DNA of 64,000 bases, from positions 1-64,000 of the forward strand of contig NZ_JAJNBZ010000020.1 in assembly GCF_021369635.1 (NCBI RefSeq), given 5' to 3'. The stretch is from Paenibacillus profundus. GTDB taxonomy: Bacteria; Bacillota; Bacilli; Paenibacillales; Paenibacillaceae. The position numbers and the translations under genes were made by a program. A model generated the notes under the pieces. It searched no databases. It had not been told where the DNA came from and saw only the letters and a list, made by a program, of their open reading frames with translations. Below are positions 35,763-46,440 of this stretch, piece by piece. Position 1 is the stretch's first letter, and every line of letters begins with the position of its first letter.

Positions 35763-37325
35763 ATGCGCATTACATTAATCGCCAACGAAGCGGCGTTTGA
35801 ACGCTCGCTTGTCCATATTGTCCAATTGTTTGTCGAACAGCCTGAAGTGACCTATCAGGTAAGCTTAGATCCCGACTCAGTGCCGTCGGACGGGGAGGAT
35901 GCCGTCATCGGACTGATGCAATGCGGCCCTGAGAGATTGACGCCCGAAGCATTTCCGCGAATGGAAGCGGGACTGGTGCGGGTGAAGGCCACGTTGCGCC
36001 TGCTGGGCGAAGGTAAAACGCTGGAAGCCCTCAACGAACGCTCGTTTCCGGCGGATGTGACGTATGAGCAATATCGGAAGCAGGTGAAGAACGCGTTTGC
36101 CCATGCGCTGCTGCAGGTATTGACGGAATGGACCGGAATCGAACAGCCGTGGGGCATTCTGACCGGTATCCGTCCGACGAAGCTGATGCACGACGCCCGC
36201 CGCAAAGGACTGTCTCAGGATGAGGCGAAGCGTATGCTGAAAGAGGAATATTTGATTACGGACGATAAGATTGGCCTGATGGAACGCATCGTCGACCGGC
36301 AATTGACAGCCCTGCCGGATTTGGATCGTTTGCAGGAGGAGATCAGCATTTATATCGGTATCCCCTTCTGTCCGACCAAATGCGCGTACTGCACGTTCCC
36401 GGCCTATGACATTAATGGGCGGCAAGGATCGGTGAATTCGTTCCTAGGAGGTCTTCATTACGAGATGCGGGAAACCGGACGTTTCTTGAAGGAACGCGGT
36501 ATTCGCATTACGACGATTTATTACGGGGGCGGCACACCGACAAGCATTACGGCGGAAGAGATGGATATGCTCTACGAAGAAATGATGACGTCGTTCCCGG
36601 ATGTGGACCGCGTGCGTGAGATTACGGTGGAAGCAGGGCGGCCCGATACGATTACGCCGGACAAATTGGCTGTGCTGAACAAGTGGAACATCGACCGGAT
36701 CAGCATCAATCCGCAGTCTTACATCCAGGAGACGCTCGATATTATCGGCCGACATCACAGCGTAGAAGAAACGGTGGAAAAATATAAGCTGGCTCGGGAG
36801 ATGGGCATGAGCAACATCAATATGGACCTCATCATCGGCCTGCCGGGAGAAGGAGTTCCTGAGTTCGAGCGTACGCTTGCGAAGACGAAGGAGCTGATGC
36901 CGGAATCGGTTACCGTCCATACGTTATCGTTCAAGCGGGCGTCGGAGATGACCAAGCACCGGGGCGAAGAGAAATTTAAGGTGGCCGATCGTGCAGAAAT
37001 TGGTCGTATGATGGAATTGGCTGGGGATTGGACCAGAGAGCACGGCTACGTGCCTTATTATTTATACCGCCAGAAAAATATATTGGGCAATTTAGAAAAC
37101 GTAGGTTATTGTTTGCCGGGAGCGGAAAGCTTGTATAACATCTTGATTATTGAAGAGATCCAAACGATACTCGGACTCGGCTGCGGGGCGAGCTCGAAGT
37201 GGGTGCATCCGAAGACGGGCGCTATAAGCCGCTTTGCCAATCCAAAGGAGCCGAAGGTATATAATGATAACTATGTGGAAGTGACTCGCAAAAAAATCGA
37301 GATGATGGCAGAGTTGTTCCAGTAG
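35763..37325 (+). CDS. hemZ: Coproporphyrinogen dehydrogenase HemZ (oxygen-independent, radical SAM)
   Basis: A 520-residue radical-SAM enzyme. The first about 170 residues are the HemZ-specific N-terminal region. The cluster motif CPTKCAYC (CxxxCxxC) follows GIPF, then YYGGGTPTSITAEEM and INPQSYIQETLDIIGRHH as in HemN-like enzymes. Predicted to convert coproporphyrinogen III to protoporphyrinogen IX, or act in heme synthesis at low oxygen. ATG 35763 is 12 nt after GGAGG. The presence of nrdDG further on fits a facultative anaerobe. Confidence 0.92.
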   Translation: MRITLIANEAAFERSLVHIVQLFVEQPEVTYQVSLDPDSVPSDGEDAVIGLMQCGPERLTPEAFPRMEAGLVRVKATLRLLGEGKTLEALNERSFPADVTYEQYRKQVKNAFAHALLQVLTEWTGIEQPWGILTGIRPTKLMHDARRKGLSQDEAKRMLKEEYLITDDKIGLMERIVDRQLTALPDLDRLQEEISIYIGIPFCPTKCAYCTFPAYDINGRQGSVNSFLGGLHYEMRETGRFLKERGIRITTIYYGGGTPTSITAEEMDMLYEEMMTSFPDVDRVREITVEAGRPDTITPDKLAVLNKWNIDRISINPQSYIQETLDIIGRHHSVEETVEKYKLAREMGMSNINMDLIIGLPGEGVPEFERTLAKTKELMPESVTVHTLSFKRASEMTKHRGEEKFKVADRAEIGRMMELAGDWTREHGYVPYYLYRQKNILGNLENVGYCLPGAESLYNILIIEEIQTILGLGCGASSKWVHPKTGAISRFANPKEPKVYNDNYVEVTRKKIEMMAELFQ

Positions 37326-37442
37326 TCAAAAATAAAACGCTTTATTATTTGTAATCGTTTTGTAATGTTTGTTTCATCTTCCTTTAACATTGACAGCCTA
37401 TAATAACAGACATGACCCCCTTTTAAAAATATATCTTTTGAT

Positions 37443-37469
37443 AAACCTACATTCGATGTAGGTTTTTTT
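37443..37469 (+). terminator. Terminator after hemZ
   Basis: Perfect AAACCTACAT/ATGTAGGTTT stem, loop TCG, then a T run. Confidence 0.85.
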
Positions 37470-37470
37470 C

Positions 37471-37499
37471 TTGACTTTAGCGTGCTGCATCCTTACAAT
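37471..37499 (+). promoter_or_regulatory. Sigma-A promoter of hisS-aspS
   Basis: TTGACT (37471-37476), 17 nt, TACAAT (37494-37499), directly after the hemZ terminator and before the T-box leader. Confidence 0.75.
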
Positions 37500-37559
37500 G
37501 TTCTTTATATTCCGACAATCGCAATTTGATTTGGATGACCTCATAAATAACGATTTGAT

Positions 37560-37885
37560 GACGGGAACAAGTAGTTCACCCCCACATATACAGAGATAGG
37601 TTCCTTGGCTGGAAGAACCTTATATGATGGACGAATGAATGACATCCCCGAGAACCAACGGCGAAACAGACAGCATGTCTTGCGGCAGACTGTCCATTAC
37701 ATGAAGTAGCCGTTCGGCGTGATACGGACGTTACACGTAAATGAAGCGCAGTCAGACGGAGCTTTACATTCGCTTGAGAATGAACCGTCTGTTTTGCGGA
37801 ATGTGGGTGGCACCACGGGTGAATGGAACACAACCATCTCTCGTCCCTTTGCAAATTGATTTTTGCGGGGCGGGAGATTTTTTTA
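37560..37885 (+). promoter_or_regulatory. T-box leader of hisS
   Basis: The T-box sequence GGGTGGCACCACGG is at 37805-37818. Upstream are features of stem I (GAACAAGTAGTTCA and ACAGAGATAGG). Downstream is a terminator, ATCTC...CCC (about 37836-37847) with GGGGCGGGAGAT (37867-37878) then TTTTTTT. Uncharged tRNA should favour the antiterminator. A likely histidine specifier codon is CAT at 37643-37645, read by eye only. Controls hisS and probably aspS. Confidence 0.85.
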
Positions 37886-37906
37886 TTTATATAGGAGGTT
37901 GAAACT

Positions 37907-39157
37907 ATGGCTTATCAGAAACCGACGGGCACGCAGGATTTGCTGCCGGGCACGGTTGAGACGTGGCAGACGATCGAGCGGAAAGCGCGTGACTTGTGTC
38001 AACGTTTTAACTACAAAGAAATTCGAACGCCGGTTTTCGAGCAGACTGATCTGTTTGTGCGCGGTGTCGGTGAGACGACCGATATTGTGGAAAAAGAAAT
38101 GTATACATTCAAGGACAAAGGCGATCGCAGCATGACGCTTCGCCCTGAAAATACAGCGGGTGTCGTTCGCTCCTACGTAGAGAACAAGCTCTATGGCGAA
38201 CCAGATGTTACGAAGCTGTATTATATGGGACCGATGTTCCGCTATGAACGCCCGCAGGCAGGCCGTTACCGCCAGTTCCACCAATTCGGGGTGGAAGCAT
38301 TCGGTTCCGTTGCTCCGAGTCTGGATGCGGAAATTATCGCACTTGGATATCAATTCATGAAGGATGTTGGATTAAGCGGTGTGCGTGTGGAGATTAACTC
38401 GATCGGCAATGCGCCGAGCCGGGCGGCTTATCGCCAGCACCTGCTTGATTTCTTGACACCGATGAAAGAGACGCTGTGCAAAGATTGCCAATCCCGAATG
38501 GACCGCAATCCGCTTCGCGTGCTGGACTGCAAGGTGGATCAGGAGAAATTCAAGGAAGCGCCATCCATCCTCGACAGCTTGGACGAAGAATGTGCGACAC
38601 ACTTTGCCAAGGTGAAGGAATATTTAACGGCGATGGGCGTCGATTATGAAGTGAATCACCGCCTTGTGCGAGGCCTCGATTATTATACGCACACGGCGTT
38701 CGAATATAAGGCGCAGGGCATCGGTGCCATTGACACGGTTGGCGGCGGCGGACGATACAACGGTCTTGTCGCCGATATCGGCGGGCCGGACCAGCCTGGC
38801 ATTGGCTTCGGAATCGGAATGGAACGGATTGCGCTCTTGCTTGAGAAGCAAGGCGTCGTATGCAACGATGCTCCTCCGCTAGATATCTATCTGGTCGGCC
38901 TCGGCGAACAGGCAGAAGATGAGGTAACGAAGCTTCTGTATGACCTTCGCAAGGCAGGCATTGCGGCGGAGAAGGATTATCAGAGCCGCAAGATGAAGGC
39001 GCAGATGAAATCGGCAGACCGGATGCAGGCACGCTATGCCGGAATTCTTGGTGATGACGAGCTCTCCCGCGGCGAAATCGCCGTGAAAGAACTGGCTACC
39101 GGAGAGCAGCGTTTCGTCAAGCTGAGTGAACTGGCTGACGTGTTAAAGCAAGGCTAA
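37907..39157 (+). CDS. hisS: Histidyl-tRNA synthetase
   Basis: A 416-residue class II synthetase. Motif 1 region (KPTGTQDLLPGTVETWQ), motif 2 (YYMGPMFRYERPQAGRYRQF), the histidine-binding motif LVRGLDYYTHTAFEY, motif 3 (GIGFGIGMERIALLL) and a C-terminal anticodon-binding domain are all present. AGGAGG precedes ATG 37907. Downstream of a T-box leader and 102 nt before aspS, matching the Bacillus hisS-aspS operon. Confidence 0.98.
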   Translation: MAYQKPTGTQDLLPGTVETWQTIERKARDLCQRFNYKEIRTPVFEQTDLFVRGVGETTDIVEKEMYTFKDKGDRSMTLRPENTAGVVRSYVENKLYGEPDVTKLYYMGPMFRYERPQAGRYRQFHQFGVEAFGSVAPSLDAEIIALGYQFMKDVGLSGVRVEINSIGNAPSRAAYRQHLLDFLTPMKETLCKDCQSRMDRNPLRVLDCKVDQEKFKEAPSILDSLDEECATHFAKVKEYLTAMGVDYEVNHRLVRGLDYYTHTAFEYKAQGIGAIDTVGGGGRYNGLVADIGGPDQPGIGFGIGMERIALLLEKQGVVCNDAPPLDIYLVGLGEQAEDEVTKLLYDLRKAGIAAEKDYQSRKMKAQMKSADRMQARYAGILGDDELSRGEIAVKELATGEQRFVKLSELADVLKQG

Positions 39158-39259
39158 TACGATCAACGACAGATACAATACTTTGCAGCTACCGTCATTC
39201 TAGTAACGAACTTCTACATGGCGCAGCCATAACATTATATAGTGAGGAGCGTGCATCAC

Positions 39260-41047
<1,788 letters not shown>

Positions 41048-41169
41048 GCCACACAGCTGTTTGACGGCAGCTTGATATGACGCCCCCCGTCCGATTCCTA
41101 TTGCTGGATCCGGCGGCAAGGGGCGTTCCGACTATGTGCGGCTTATGCGGCAGGAGGAGTAAATAGACG

Positions 41170-41916
41170 ATGTTACATCAATTTTCGCGTACTGAATTAG
41201 CGATTGGCCCGGAAGGACTGGAGAAGCTGAAGAATAGCACGGTCGCCGTGCTCGGCATTGGAGGCGTAGGTTCGATTGCCGCAGAAGCGCTGGCCAGAAC
41301 CGGCGTCGGCCGCATTATTCTAATCGACAAGGATGTTGTCGACATTACGAACCTGAACCGCCAAATTCATGCGCTCACGACGACGGTAGGGCAGAAGAAG
41401 GCGGAACTGATGCAAGAGCGGATTAAGCTTATCAATCCGGACTGTGATGCGATTGCGTTAAATATGTTCTATACGGATGAAACGTGCGAGGAACTGTTCA
41501 AATACGAACTGGACTATGTCGTCGACGCCTCGGACACAATTTCATATAAGATTCACCTCATTAAAGAATGCTTGCGGCGTAAGCTCCCGATCATATCCTG
41601 TATGGGCGCCGCGAACAAGATGGACCCGACGCGATTCCAGGTGGCTGACATCTCGAAGACGTCGGTCGATCCGATCGCACGCGTCGTCCGCCAGAAGCTG
41701 CGGAAAGAAGGCATTAAGAAAGGCGTGAAGGTCGTCTTCTCGACGGAGGAGCCAATGAAGCCGCGCAGCGATGTAACGGAGAAAATTGTACCGGAAACGG
41801 CGCCTGACATCCGCAAGGCGAAGCAGCCTCCGGCAAGCAATTCCTTCGTTCCACCGGTTGCCGGACTTATTATGGTAAGTGCCGTCGTGCGTGACCTCCT
41901 CAAAACGATAGAATAA
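41170..41916 (+). CDS. tcdA: tRNA threonylcarbamoyladenosine dehydratase TcdA
   Basis: A 248-residue E1-like, ThiF/MoeB-superfamily enzyme that dehydrates t6A37 to cyclic ct6A in ANN-decoding tRNAs. ATP-binding loop VLGIGGVGSIAAEALARTGV, then IDKDVVDITNLNRQIHA and MGAANKMDPTRFQVADISKT. ATG 41170 follows GGAGGAG. Equivalent to B. subtilis yrvM, next to rarA as here. Confidence 0.95.
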   Translation: MLHQFSRTELAIGPEGLEKLKNSTVAVLGIGGVGSIAAEALARTGVGRIILIDKDVVDITNLNRQIHALTTTVGQKKAELMQERIKLINPDCDAIALNMFYTDETCEELFKYELDYVVDASDTISYKIHLIKECLRRKLPIISCMGAANKMDPTRFQVADISKTSVDPIARVVRQKLRKEGIKKGVKVVFSTEEPMKPRSDVTEKIVPETAPDIRKAKQPPASNSFVPPVAGLIMVSAVVRDLLKTIE

Positions 41917-41927
41917 CGGTGATGAAC

Positions 41928-43238
41928 ATGGATTTATTCTCGTATCAGGAAGACCGGGAACCGGGCATGCGGCTGTTAGCCGATCGCTTGCGCCCACGGA
42001 CGCTCGAACAATATATCGGACAGGAGCATATCGTTGGCCCGGGACGGTTGCTTCGCAGAGCTATTGAGGCGGATCGTGTCTCGTCTATCATCCTGTATGG
42101 TCCGCCAGGCTGTGGAAAAACGACGCTCGCCAACATTATTTCCGAGCAGACGCAGGGCGAGTTCGTCCGCTTGAATGCGGTAGACGCTTCGGTCAAAGAC
42201 GTGCGTGCGGTTATCGAGCAAGCGGAAACGAATAAACATATGTACAATACGAAGACGATATTGTTCCTGGATGAAGTGCATCGCTTCAATCGCTCTCAGC
42301 AGGATGCGCTGCTGCCGGCAGTGGAGAAGGGCACAATTATTTTTATCGGAGCGACGACAGAGAATCCGTTCCATCATGTCAACGGCGCGTTGATGAGCCG
42401 TTCGACACTGTTCCAGCTGAAGCCGCTCACGAAGGAGCATTCGCTAATCGCGATGAAGCGGGCGCTCTCAGATAAGGAACAGGGGTTAGGGTTCATGCCG
42501 ATTGAGGCTGATCCGGAGGCGCTTGAACATATCGCCTCCATGGCTAACGGGGATATTCGGCGGGCATTGAATGCGCTGGAGCTCGCCGCTATGACGACGA
42601 CGCCCGAAGCGGACGGTACAGTCCATATTACGGTTCCGGTGGCGGAAGAATCGGTTCGTCGTCCGACCGTGCAAGCGGATGAGTCGGTACAGTATGACGT
42701 GCTGTCCGCCTTTCATAAGAGCATACGCGGGTCGAGCGATGCCGCATTATTTTGGTTCTTTTACGCCGTAGAGAAGCTCGGAATGGACCCTATGACGTTC
42801 ATCCGCCGCTTGACGGTAGCGTGCAGCGAGGATATCGGACTGGCCAATCCCCAAGCGATGGTGCAGGCGGTAAGCGCCCTTGAGGCTTACCATCGAATTG
42901 GATGGCCGGAATCGAAGTATATTATTTCCCAAGCGATTTTGTTTGCGGTGGAAAGTCCGAAATCGAACTCCATTCCGCTTGCCATTGCTCGTGTCATGCA
43001 GGCATTTGATGATATCAAATCCGCGGACGTGCCCCTGCATCTACGGGACACGCATTATAAAGGAGCGGATAAGCTCGGTCATAAAGGATATCAATATCCA
43101 CACGAATATCCGGGGCATTATGTGGAGCAGCAGTATTTGCCCGATTCGATTAAAAATCGCGTGTTTTTCATGGCAAGCGAACAGGGGACGGAAGCAAAAA
43201 TGCGCATCAATCAGGAACGCCGCCGCAATCCGAACTGA
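41928..43238 (+). CDS. rarA: Replication-associated recombination protein RarA (MgsA family)
   Basis: A 436-residue AAA+ ATPase. Walker A GPPGCGKTTLANI, Walker B LFLDEVHRFNRSQQDALLP, sensor 1 GATTENPFHHVNGALMSRST, and the MgsA C-terminal tetramerisation domain (SDAALFWFFYAVEKLGMDP). Start taken as ATG 41928 after GGTGATG; ATG 41922 is possible. Begins 11 nt after tcdA. Acts at stalled replication forks. Confidence 0.96.
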   Translation: MDLFSYQEDREPGMRLLADRLRPRTLEQYIGQEHIVGPGRLLRRAIEADRVSSIILYGPPGCGKTTLANIISEQTQGEFVRLNAVDASVKDVRAVIEQAETNKHMYNTKTILFLDEVHRFNRSQQDALLPAVEKGTIIFIGATTENPFHHVNGALMSRSTLFQLKPLTKEHSLIAMKRALSDKEQGLGFMPIEADPEALEHIASMANGDIRRALNALELAAMTTTPEADGTVHITVPVAEESVRRPTVQADESVQYDVLSAFHKSIRGSSDAALFWFFYAVEKLGMDPMTFIRRLTVACSEDIGLANPQAMVQAVSALEAYHRIGWPESKYIISQAILFAVESPKSNSIPLAIARVMQAFDDIKSADVPLHLRDTHYKGADKLGHKGYQYPHEYPGHYVEQQYLPDSIKNRVFFMASEQGTEAKMRINQERRRNPN

Positions 43239-43372
43239 TGGTCAAGCGGATGCGGGGCAATCAGCTTGCTTGCAGCAGCGATAGGTTACGGAGTGACTGG
43301 TTTCGTTAGCTGAACGAAGGGGTAATACGGTTCATACATTCAAAATTGCGAGGGATCAGAGGAGGGGATGGG

Positions 43373-43921
43373 TTGTTCACGAAGATTCAACCTAAACGCA
43401 AGCAGCGTAATTTGTATCGTCTCGTGTCCGCAACCGTAATATTGAGTTTGTCGTTAGTTGCTGCTGGCTGCAGCTCAGCTGAAACGGATAGTCAACCGTC
43501 TGCTTCACATGCTCAGGAGCAGCATGAACGTCTGCTTCCGAATGGCGATCTGCAGCAAACGACAGCATCCCGGAATGATCTACCGCCCTTTTTAGATGAT
43601 AAAAAGGAGGAGATGCGGCTCATTTATACGTTAGCTGCGCAAAACCACGAGCTGCTGCAACACATTCCTTGTTATTGCGGTTGTGGGGAGATTGCGGGAC
43701 ATGAGAGCAATCTGAATTGCTTTGTTGCGCAAATGGAAGACGACGGAGCTGTGCAGTGGGATGATCACGGAACACGCTGTGGCGTCTGCCTTGAAATTGC
43801 GGTCGAAGCATCCCAAATGCAGCGGGAAGGCAAATCGATGCGCGATATTCGCCAAGCGATCGATGAGAAGTATAAGGAAGGCTACGCAGAACCGACACCC
43901 ACTCCTCTGCCGACAGTGTAA
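43373..43921 (+). CDS. PCYCGC-motif lipoprotein
   Basis: A 182-residue secreted protein. A basic N-terminus (KIQPKRKQRNLYR) leads to a hydrophobic segment and a near-consensus lipobox VAAGC, lipid-modified Cys about residue 33. A disordered linker follows, then the domain with HIPCYCGCGEIAGHESNLNC, HGTRCGVCLEIA and six conserved cysteines, suggesting a metal or disulfide site outside the membrane. TTG start at 43373 preceded by GAGGAGGGG. The family is widespread in Bacillales, of unknown role; some members lie near copper or cytochrome genes, not the case here. Confidence 0.83.
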   Translation: MFTKIQPKRKQRNLYRLVSATVILSLSLVAAGCSSAETDSQPSASHAQEQHERLLPNGDLQQTTASRNDLPPFLDDKKEEMRLIYTLAAQNHELLQHIPCYCGCGEIAGHESNLNCFVAQMEDDGAVQWDDHGTRCGVCLEIAVEASQMQREGKSMRDIRQAIDEKYKEGYAEPTPTPLPTV

Positions 43922-43937
43922 ACGTTCACGATTATAT

Positions 43938-44045
43938 GTAGTCTCGCATACACTCAGCGCTTCCTTCGAGGAATGCTTCTCATGTAGTTTTCTTGCGAAA
44001 ACTTGTACTTCTCGGCGCTGAAAAGCGGTCTTTTTGAACACGCGC
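43938..44045 (-). repeat. Dispersed intergenic repeat, copy C (left half, inverted)
   Basis: Read on the minus strand it begins GTGTTCAAAAAGACCGCTTT and continues CAGCGCCGAGAAGTACAAG, then AACTACAT and GAAGCATTCCTCGAA, matching the left 100 bp of copy A nearly base for base. The right end is absent. Confidence 0.75.
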
Positions 44046-44215
44046 TTATATGTACTATAAAAACTTGAAATCGTTTCCTAGTGTCGCCATGTTTATTTTG
44101 TTTTCCTTTGTCATAACCTACAGGCATTAGCGTGCCGTACATATGTGGATATGTTCATTTCGATTGGACACTGCTGATACTTGGATGAATGAGCTTATTA
44201 AAGGAGACGAAGAAC

Positions 44216-44527
44216 ATGGATTATTTCCTAGGAAAAGATTTGGATGCAGAGGTGCTTGAACGTGTCTCGCAAACGTTTAAAGCGCTCGGTGACCCGACGC
44301 GCATTCGTATTTTAACGTTGCTTGCCCGTGAGGAGTGTGCCGTTAATCAGGTTGCCGATGCGCTGCAGTTATCTCAATCTGCCGTGTCCCACCAATTGAA
44401 GACGCTGCGGGCATACCGATTTGTCCGCTATCGCCGCGAGGGACAGAACATTTTATACGTTTGCGACGATGCCTATATCATTGGCTTGCTTGATGAAGCC
44501 ATCCGATACGCGACTGAACAGCAATAA
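44216..44527 (+). CDS. ArsR/SmtB-family transcriptional regulator
   Basis: A 103-residue winged-helix repressor-type protein. Core: FKALGDPTRIRILTLLA, recognition helix DALQLSQSAVSHQLKTLRAY and wing RYRREGQNILYVCDDAY. ATG 44216 is 9 nt after AAAGGAG. The closest pattern is the CzrA/CadC group, but at the alpha-5 metal-site positions I see Asp, Tyr, Tyr, Glu instead of Asp, His, His, His, so zinc sensing at that site is doubtful. No metal transporter directly follows; the CNNM-type transporter gene at 44751 is 220 bp away behind its own promoter. Confidence 0.85.
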   Translation: MDYFLGKDLDAEVLERVSQTFKALGDPTRIRILTLLAREECAVNQVADALQLSQSAVSHQLKTLRAYRFVRYRREGQNILYVCDDAYIIGLLDEAIRYATEQQ

Positions 44528-44651
44528 AAAGTGAGCATCCTGTCTGAATTAGGTGATAGGACGGCGTACAGATAGAATATATATAATGTCAATCAACGCA
44601 TGGCAGGGAGATGCATATTATTTTAATATTTCGGCCGTGCGTCGATTTGAA

Positions 44652-44679
44652 TTGTATGTATTTTCTTATATAATATAAT
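44652..44679 (+). promoter_or_regulatory. Promoter of the CNNM/CBS transporter gene
   Basis: TTGTAT (44652-44657), 16 nt, TATAAT (44674-44679), in a very A/T-rich stretch about 70 bp before the gene. Confidence 0.55.
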
Positions 44680-44750
44680 TATATGATTTTATTTTTTGAC
44701 GATGGGGAGGTGCACCTGTCCGCTTCTTATAGAGGAGGATGGGGAATCGA

Positions 44751-46088
44751 TTGGATGATCCGTTACCGATAGGCTGGGGTTTGTTATTTGTCTTGTTTCT
44801 TGTGTTTTTAAATGGTTTTTTCGTAGCCGCGGAATTCGCGATGGTGAAGGTGCGCGGCAGCCGGATTGACACGCTGGTGCAGGAAGGAAATGCGAAAGCC
44901 AAATTCGCAAGACATGTAACAGACCACCTAGATGCTTATTTGTCGGCATGTCAGCTGGGTATTACGTTAGCTTCACTTGGATTAGGATGGATTGGGGAAA
45001 AAACGGTGGCCGAATTATTGCATGACCCGTTGACGGCCTTAGGTGCAGGACCTGCAGTCGTGCATTCTATAGCAACGGTGATTGCGTTTATCATCATTAC
45101 GGTGCTTCATATCGTATTGGGTGAACTGGCACCTAAGACATTGGCTATCCGCCAAGCGGAAGGAGTTGCGCTGTGGACAGCCGGCCCGCTGCGTTTTTTC
45201 TACAAAATTATGTATCCGTTCATCTGGCTGTTAAATGGAACGGCCAATCTGGTGCTGAAGCTGTTCGGTATTGAACCGGCATCTGAGCATGAATCGGCCC
45301 ATACGGAAGAAGAGATTCGCATTCTCATGAAGGAAAGTCATAAGAGTGGTTTGATCGATAATACAGAACTTACGTTAATGGATAACATTTTTGATTTTAC
45401 GGAAACGCATGCCCGTGAAATTATGATTCCGCGCACGGACATGGTTTGTTTGTACGCACAGGATTTATTTGAAGATAATAAACGCAAAGCGATTACCGAA
45501 ATGCATACTCGTTACCCGGTATGCGATAACGATAAGGATAATATTATCGGCTTCGTTCACATTAAAGACTTGGTGAAGGCGCCTGCGGACACACAGGACA
45601 TTCGTGACATTATTCGGCCGATGATGAGCGTGCCGGAATCGATGTCCATCAGTGCGCTTCTCAAAATGATGCAGAAAAACAAGGTGCAAATCGCGCTGCT
45701 TATCGACGAATTCGGCGGTACGGCCGGTTTGGTCACGTTAGAAGATATTATGGAGGAAATCGTCGGGGAAATTCAAGATGAATTCGATGAAGAACGGCCT
45801 CAAATTGAAAAAAAGGATGACATGAACTTTTCCATTGATGGACGATTGCTTATCGAAGAAGTGAATGCCTATTTTGACACGGATATCGTGTCCGATGATT
45901 ACGATACGATTGGTGGATGGATTTACTCCAAGGTGGAGGTTCCGCCCCGCAAAGGACAGCGGATTACGGTGGAACAACAATTGGAATTTATCGTGGAAGA
46001 AACCGATCATCTCCGGATTTCCCGACTGCACGTAAGAAGGTTGACACTGCCCGAGTTAGATGTGAACATAAATACAGCAACTTCATAA
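44751..46088 (+). CDS. CNNM/CBS-domain membrane protein, HlyC/CorC (hemolysin C) family
   Basis: A 445-residue protein. N-terminal CNNM (DUF21) membrane domain with about four helices (FLNGFFVAAEFAMVKVR, HIVLGELAPKTLAI), two CBS domains (about 215-340, IMIPRTDMVCLYAQD and ALLIDEFGGTAGLVTLEDIM) and a C-terminal CorC_HlyC domain (MNFSIDGRLLIEEVNAYF). Family members are Mg2+ or Co2+ efflux or resistance proteins; hemolysin is a historical label. Start is uncertain: TTG 44751 is 12 nt after AGGAGG, while ATG 44739 directly abuts that site. Confidence 0.88.
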   Translation: MDDPLPIGWGLLFVLFLVFLNGFFVAAEFAMVKVRGSRIDTLVQEGNAKAKFARHVTDHLDAYLSACQLGITLASLGLGWIGEKTVAELLHDPLTALGAGPAVVHSIATVIAFIIITVLHIVLGELAPKTLAIRQAEGVALWTAGPLRFFYKIMYPFIWLLNGTANLVLKLFGIEPASEHESAHTEEEIRILMKESHKSGLIDNTELTLMDNIFDFTETHAREIMIPRTDMVCLYAQDLFEDNKRKAITEMHTRYPVCDNDKDNIIGFVHIKDLVKAPADTQDIRDIIRPMMSVPESMSISALLKMMQKNKVQIALLIDEFGGTAGLVTLEDIMEEIVGEIQDEFDEERPQIEKKDDMNFSIDGRLLIEEVNAYFDTDIVSDDYDTIGGWIYSKVEVPPRKGQRITVEQQLEFIVEETDHLRISRLHVRRLTLPELDVNINTATS

Positions 46089-46104
46089 CATATTACAAGC
46101 GAAG

Positions 46105-46138
46105 CCCTTTCCGGACTACATGCCGGGAAGGGTTTTTT
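46105..46138 (+). terminator. Terminator after the CNNM/CBS gene
   Basis: CCCTTTCCGG (46105-46114) with CCGGGAAGGG (46123-46132), then six T. Confidence 0.88.
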
Positions 46139-46304
46139 ATGCGGGTTTTCCCGATGAGGCTCAGATTGATCGAGGGAAGGGACGCTAGATCGTTCTTTTA
46201 TCCATTCTCCCCATGATTCAGATCGTGCAGTAACTTTCAGCCCATACCGATACGCTGCTAAGTACTTCTTTCCACTCTCCCTCTTGTTCAGAAGGGGCAT
46301 CTCT

Positions 46305-46401
46305 CCGTATGGGTGAGGTTAAACTTTGGTATACATGTCTCTTTCATCCAAAAAGTTATAGCCCTCGAATGGGCGAGGTTGCCTTCGGTGTACATGTCCC
46401 T
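46305..46401. repeat. Two degenerate 37-bp direct repeats 60 bp apart
   Basis: Unit 1 (46305-46342) has ATGGGTGAGGTT and GGTATACATGTCTCT. Unit 2 (46365-46401) has ATGGGCGAGGTT and GGTGTACATGTCCCT. The surrounding 46139-46440 has no convincing gene. Confidence 0.55.
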
Positions 46402-46440
46402 AATAACGTTGCTCTTCAGCCTGTGTAACATTTCCCCCTA

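Noticed and set aside
37326-37440. TATAAT at 37399-37404 with possible Pho-box-like TTTAACA upstream, suggesting a small RNA ended by the 37443 hairpin
   Set aside because: No acceptable -35 and too few box repeats; the hairpin is better explained as the hemZ terminator.
44751-46088. Hemolysin
   Set aside because: The family name is historical; CNNM, CBS and CorC_HlyC domains indicate a divalent cation transporter or regulator.
46007-46300. A 97-codon minus-strand frame over the end of the CNNM gene
   Set aside because: A large part is antisense to a clear gene and its terminator, and no domain is visible.
46305-46401. Possible CRISPR array
   Set aside because: Only two degenerate units, no further spacing pattern and no cas genes in the window.
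46288-46431. A 47-codon minus-strand frame across the 46305-46401 repeats
   Set aside because: AGGGGGAA lies only 2-3 nt before the ATG, and the repeats are read in different frames, so the similarity is at DNA level and not protein level.
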